Assembly (NCBI GenBank): GCA_020718265.1
Contig: DYSM01000056.1
Location: 6,351-12,673 of the forward strand
Origin: Draconibacterium orientale
GTDB lineage: Bacteria > Bacteroidota > Bacteroidia > Bacteroidales > JAADGE01
Length of the DNA stretch: 6,323 nucleotides
Reading direction: 5' to 3'
This document shows, one piece after another, positions 6,280-6,323 of this stretch (the first letter of the stretch is position 1; every line of letters starts with the position of its first letter). Both the position numbers and the translations under genes were made by a program. A model generated the notes under the pieces. That model was not told the DNA's origin, made no database searches, and worked only from the letters and a program-made list of their open reading frames with translations.

Positions 6280-6323
6280 AGTTATCAGTAAACAGTTATC
6301 AGTTATCAGTTATCAGTTATCAG
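6280..6323. repeat. Tandem heptanucleotide repeat (AGTTATC)n
   Basis: Beginning one base after the bamA stop codon, the 7-base unit AGTTATC repeats in register: one copy at 6280-6286, one variant copy AGTAAAC at 6287-6293, four perfect copies at 6294-6321, then the first two bases of another unit at the window edge. The array probably continues beyond the window. Because seven is not a multiple of three, the array cycles through all reading frames. Similar heptamer arrays are known in intergenic DNA of cyanobacteria and some other bacteria. Confidence 0.9.

Noticed and set aside
6280..6323. CRISPR array
   Set aside because: The repeat unit is only seven bases in direct tandem with no spacers.

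Overview
The window looks like a chromosomal segment from a member of the Bacteroidetes (Bacteroidota). Three things point that way: AT-rich intergenic DNA with several copies of the phylum's -7 promoter element (TAnnTTTG), start codons without good Shine-Dalgarno sequences, and a BamA with the POTRA and barrel layout of that phylum. Genus cannot be judged from the sequence.

Layout from left to right. Positions 1-60 hold the first codons of a gene running leftward out of the window, with its own likely promoter. Next comes an intrinsic terminator (62-96, minus strand). It closes a complete three-gene operon on the minus strand, transcribed from about 3490 down to 126. In order of transcription the operon encodes a Tat-exported four-cluster iron-sulfur protein, a 10-helix NrfD/PsrC-family membrane protein, and a membrane-anchored monohaem cytochrome c with an extra beta domain. 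A 388-base AT-rich divergent intergenic region (3428-3815) carries promoter-like motifs in both directions and an overlapping palindrome cluster. On the plus strand, 3816-6278 is a full-length bamA gene. A short tandem heptanucleotide repeat (6280-6323) starts one base after its stop codon and runs to the window edge.

How the genes may work together: the three redox proteins have the parts of a quinone-to-periplasm electron-transfer complex. NrfD would be the quinone site, the iron-sulfur protein a periplasmic wire, and the tethered haem a delivery arm. The operon is bounded by a promoter and a terminator and contains no molybdopterin or multihaem catalytic subunit. It therefore resembles a minimal relative of alternative complex III or of the Dsr/Qrc modules rather than a complete reductase. 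The iron-sulfur protein lacks one cysteine in each of two cluster motifs. This assignment is inference from family architecture; the electron donor and acceptor cannot be seen here. The bamA gene belongs to outer-membrane assembly and has no evident functional link to the redox operon.
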